A DNA stretch of 18,040 nucleotides. Origin: an uncultured Gammaproteobacteria bacterium (lineage in GTDB: Bacteria > Pseudomonadota > Gammaproteobacteria > CAJQNE01). The stretch covers positions 1 to 18,040 of the forward strand of contig CAJQNE010000039.1 of the NCBI GenBank assembly GCA_905479545.1. Direction: 5' to 3'. Of this stretch, positions 15,244 to 18,040 are shown in pieces. Made by a program: the position numbers and the translations under genes. The notes under the pieces are model-generated. The model was not told the DNA's origin and did not search any database. It worked only from the letters and a program-made list of their open reading frames with translations. Each line of letters begins with the position of its first letter. Positions within the stretch are counted from its first letter, which is position 1.

Positions 15244-16113
15244 TCAGGCGGGCTTGCTGTCCAATAAGGCGCGAATCTTTGGCAGCACAGCCTCAGTAGC
15301 TTGCCTGCCTAACTCGACACAGTTTTCAAACGAGGTGAAGTCTGCCCAGAACACTTCTGAGGTATCCGGTGCGACGATTACGTCGGCGGTTTTTAGCTGT
15401 AGCCGACGCAGGTGGTGGCGGGAGATATCGGCGGCTCGCATGGCAATTTCGAAGCTACCGGTAACGCCGGGCAAGGGGCTGATGACGGGTGATAAATCGA
15501 CAGCGATGACAATATCCGCACCCATCTTGCGCACTACCGAACAGGGCACCGGGTTAACAATACCGCCGTCCATAAGCTGCCGCTCGCCGAGGGTGATGGG
15601 TGGGAAAACACCGGGGATGGCACAGCTTGCCATTAGCCCTTCAATTACCGGACCAGAATTGAGTACCACCTCTTCGCCACTGTTCAAATCAAAACACACG
15701 GCAGAAAACGGGATTAAGCTTTCTTCGATGTTCAGCGGTGGTATCAAAAAATCGACGTTACTCCGGAGAGTATCTTCGTCGAATAACGACGGTTTAGTGA
15801 GCGACGAAGCGAGAATACTGCCCTTCGCCAGTCTTACCCGGAACTTGTCGTACAGCGTTTGCTTGTCCTCTTCGCGCTGGCGTAAGTAATTTAGCCGCGT
15901 GTCTTTGTATAGCGAAGATTCCAGATAGCCACGGACATGCGTTATGTTCGGCTGCACTTTAGGCCGGAACGCGTACATGGCCGCCATCGCCGCACCCGCA
16001 CTGGAGCCGGCGATGAAATCGGGTGTTAACCCTTCCCGCTCCAGTACTTCCAGCACGCCCAAGTGAGCAAAACCACGAACGCCGCCGCTGCCGAGCGCTA
16101 ACCCTAGCTTCAT
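15244..16113 (-). CDS. Patatin-like phospholipase (RssA type)
   Basis: A 289-residue protein beginning MKLGLALGSGGVRGFAHLGVLE. It has the patatin features in order: the oxyanion loop GSGGVRG (8-14), the nucleophile elbow GSSAG (36-40, Ser38) and the Asp of DGG (182-184, Asp182), giving a Ser-Asp dyad. No signal peptide is seen, so it probably acts in the cytoplasm or at the inner membrane as a lysophospholipase/acyl hydrolase; the length matches single-domain bacterial patatins of the RssA group. It starts 27 bases after the acnD stop on the same strand and is probably cotranscribed with it. Patatins are not usual members of 2-methylcitrate operons, where prpF would normally be expected. Substrate and physiological role are not visible. 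Confidence 0.92.
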   Translation of the reverse strand: MKLGLALGSGGVRGFAHLGVLEVLEREGLTPDFIAGSSAGAAMAAMYAFRPKVQPNITHVRGYLESSLYKDTRLNYLRQREEDKQTLYDKFRVRLAKGSILASSLTKPSLFDEDTLRSNVDFLIPPLNIEESLIPFSAVCFDLNSGEEVVLNSGPVIEGLMASCAIPGVFPPITLGERQLMDGGIVNPVPCSVVRKMGADIVIAVDLSPVISPLPGVTGSFEIAMRAADISRHHLRRLQLKTADVIVAPDTSEVFWADFTSFENCVELGRQATEAVLPKIRALLDSKPA

Positions 16114-16140
16114 ATGCTGCTTATCGCTGCAAGTTAATGA

Positions 16141-18040
16141 CTAGGCGGCTTTGTTCGATTCCAAAAACTCCTGAGCGAAGCGCTGCAACACACCACCGGC
16201 GTTATAGGTATCCACTTCTTCAGCAGTATCCAAACGACAGGTCATTGGCGTTTCGACCGTTTCACCGTTCTCACGATGAATCACCAGCGTCAGCGTGGCA
16301 CGTGGCGCAATCTTACCGACCACATCGTAGGTTTCGGTGCCATCGAGACCGAGGGTAATACGGGTAGTGCCATTCTGGAATTCCAGCGGTAGCGTGCCCA
16401 TGCCGATCAGGTTTTGGCGGTGAATACGCTCGAAGCCTTCGGCGGCGATCACTTCTACACCGGCAAGACGCACGCCTTTCGCCGCCCAGTCACGTGAACT
16501 GCCTTGGCCATAGTCGGCACCGGCAACGATAATAAGTGGCTGCTTGCGGGTCATATAGGTTTCAATCGCTTCCCACATGCGTACCACTTCACCTTCTGGC
16601 TCAACCCGGGCCAGCGAGCCTTGCCGTACCTCGCCGTTGTCGTCACGAACCATTTCATTGAGCAATTTCGGGTTAGCGAAGGTAGCGCGCTGAGCGGTCA
16701 GGTGATCGCCGCGGTGAGTGGCGTAAGAGTTGAAATCAACTTCCGGCACGCCCATTTTGTGCAGATAGGCACCGGCGGCGCTATTCATTTGAATCGCATT
16801 AGAGGGCGATAAGTGATCGGTGGTGATGTTGTCACCCAACACGGCTAATGGCCGCATGCCTTTCATCGTACGCTCGCCGGCGAGTGCGCCTTCCCAGTAC
16901 GGCGGGCGGCGGATGTAGGTGCTCATCTCGCGCCAGTCGTACAGCGGGCTGATCTTTTTCTCGTTGGCTAGTTTAGCCGTGAACATTGGGTTGTAGACGC
17001 TGCGGAATTGCTCCGGCTTGACGCTACTGTTTACGATTTCGGTTATTTCTTCGTCGCTCGGCCAGATGTCCATCAGCCGAATTTCGTTACCGTCTTTATC
17101 AGTGCCCAGTACGTCTTTCTCAATATCAAAACGGATGGTGCCAGCAATGGCGTAAGCCACTACCAACGGCGGTGAAGCGAGAAAGGCTTGTTTGGCGTGG
17201 GGGTGAATACGGCCATCAAAATTGCGGTTACCCGAAAGTACCGCGGTAGCGTAAAGATCGCGCTCGACCACTTCTTTCTCAATTTCCGGAGCCAGCGCGC
17301 CGCTCATACCGTTACAGGTAGTACAAGCAAAGGCGACGACGTCAAAACCCAGCTCCTGCAATTCAGGTAGCAGCTTGGCTTCTTCGAGGTACAGTTTTAC
17401 GGTTTTTGAGCCGGGCGCCAGTGACGACTTCACCCAAGGCTTTCGTTTTAAACCGAGCTTGTTAGCGTTACGGGCAATCAAACCGGCCGCGATCATATTC
17501 CGTGGGTTACTGGTATTCGTACAGCTGGTAATGGCGGCAATTATGCAAGCGCCATCCGGCATTTTTCCGGCCCAGTCATCATCGCTTGGCATTACCGATT
17601 TTCCTGCTATACCCCGCGATGCCAGCTCGCTGGTCGGCAGGCTGGCGTGCGGATTCGACGGCCCCGCCATGGTCCGGCCGACTTCTGACATATCAAACGT
17701 CAGTACCCGCTCGTATTCGGCAGTTTCCAATGAATCAGCCCAGAAACCGGCTTGTTTAGCATAGTTTTCAACCAGCTTAACCTGCTCCTCGTCACGACCG
17801 GTCAGTGTTAAATAAGCGATGGTCTGCTCGTCGATAGAAAACATACCGGCAGTAGCGCCATATTCAGGCGTCATATTGGCGATGGTCGCCCGGTCGCCAA
17901 CGGTCAGAGCGCGGGCCCCGTCGCCGAAGAACTCCAGGTACGCACCCACTACTTTTTCGGTACGGAGGAATTTGGTGATCGCCAAGACCAGATCGGTACT
18001 GGTAATGCCTGGCTGCAGCTTGCCTTTCAGCTCTACGCCA
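16141..18040 (-). CDS. acnD: AcnD, Fe/S-dependent 2-methylcitrate dehydratase (C-terminal part; gene runs off the window)
   Basis: The frame is open to base 18040, so the N-terminal part is outside; a TTG at 17985 is internal, since GVELKGKLQPGITSTD continues upstream. About 633 residues are visible. The [4Fe-4S] cysteines are in SCTNTSNP and ACTTCNG. The block DWREMSTYIRRPPYWEG, then GMRPLAVLGDNITTDHLSPSNAI and DFNSYATHRGDHLTAQRATF, is typical of AcnD rather than of housekeeping AcnA. GADYGQGSSRDWAAKGV is the substrate-loop Ser/Arg motif of the swivelling domain. AcnD dehydrates 2-methylcitrate to an aconitate isomer that PrpF then isomerises (propionyl-CoA breakdown). Its usual neighbours prpB/prpC would be expected upstream, beyond the right edge. 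A patatin gene follows at 27 bases; prpF is about 5 kb away on the same strand. Confidence 0.94.
   Translation of the reverse strand, partial: GVELKGKLQPGITSTDLVLAITKFLRTEKVVGAYLEFFGDGARALTVGDRATIANMTPEYGATAGMFSIDEQTIAYLTLTGRDEEQVKLVENYAKQAGFWADSLETAEYERVLTFDMSEVGRTMAGPSNPHASLPTSELASRGIAGKSVMPSDDDWAGKMPDGACIIAAITSCTNTSNPRNMIAAGLIARNANKLGLKRKPWVKSSLAPGSKTVKLYLEEAKLLPELQELGFDVVAFACTTCNGMSGALAPEIEKEVVERDLYATAVLSGNRNFDGRIHPHAKQAFLASPPLVVAYAIAGTIRFDIEKDVLGTDKDGNEIRLMDIWPSDEEITEIVNSSVKPEQFRSVYNPMFTAKLANEKKISPLYDWREMSTYIRRPPYWEGALAGERTMKGMRPLAVLGDNITTDHLSPSNAIQMNSAAGAYLHKMGVPEVDFNSYATHRGDHLTAQRATFANPKLLNEMVRDDNGEVRQGSLARVEPEGEVVRMWEAIETYMTRKQPLIIVAGADYGQGSSRDWAAKGVRLAGVEVIAAEGFERIHRQNLIGMGTLPLEFQNGTTRITLGLDGTETYDVVGKIAPRATLTLVIHRENGETVETPMTCRLDTAEEVDTYNAGGVLQRFAQEFLESNKAA

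Noticed and set aside
15218..15889. Plus-strand frame of 223 codons opposite the patatin gene
   Set aside because: The minus strand encodes a patatin with all catalytic motifs; the plus product is Ser/Thr-rich with no domain and starts inside the REP-like hairpin.
17985..18040. Start of acnD at the TTG at 17985
   Set aside because: The frame stays open to the window edge with family-like sequence (LKGKLQPGITSTD), so the gene is cut by the edge and does not start here.

Overview
This 18 kb stretch looks like the chromosome of a marine-type gammaproteobacterium, possibly of the Cellvibrionales/Spongiibacteraceae/Halieaceae kind. The lineage is inferred from a monomeric NADP isocitrate dehydrogenase, an AcnD/PrpF-type 2-methylcitrate cycle, several Gly/Ser-rich lipoproteins, and an abundance of lipid-acting and hydrophobic-substrate enzymes. 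I see no tRNA, rRNA, insertion sequence, phage gene or CRISPR array. Thirteen protein genes are supported, two of them cut by the window edges, and one of them (a 56-residue rubredoxin) is very short.

Left part (1-2213): a truncated PHP-type lipoprotein (minus strand), then a minus-strand operon of a TetR/WHG regulator, a histidine-box membrane desaturase/hydroxylase and a rubredoxin whose start overlaps the desaturase stop (ATGA). The regulator has a palindrome lying exactly between its -35 and -10 boxes and probably starts at the first base of its transcript.

Middle part (2214-9767): icd (plus strand) ends in a repeat-rich intergenic stretch holding a two-hairpin REP-like unit and a strong terminator. 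It faces a nitronate monooxygenase-PadR operon on the minus strand. That operon diverges from a sterol-desaturase-family hydroxylase across a 145 bp gap holding a 26 bp palindrome. The hydroxylase converges on a lipoprotein with a Calx-beta domain and a neutral-ceramidase catalytic domain.

Right part (9768-18040): prpF and acnD, two genes of the AcnD branch of the propionate/2-methylcitrate cycle, lie on the same strand. They are about 5 kb apart, separated by an M19-dipeptidase-like lipoprotein and a histidine-rich polytopic membrane protein (both plus strand) and by a patatin-like lipase that follows acnD. A second copy of the two-hairpin REP-like unit sits between the convergent membrane-protein and patatin genes.

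The most interesting unexplained parts are the desaturase-rubredoxin-TetR unit with its operator, the PadR palindrome, the paired REP-like unit, and the lipoprotein plus N-terminal-His membrane protein inserted between acnD and prpF.
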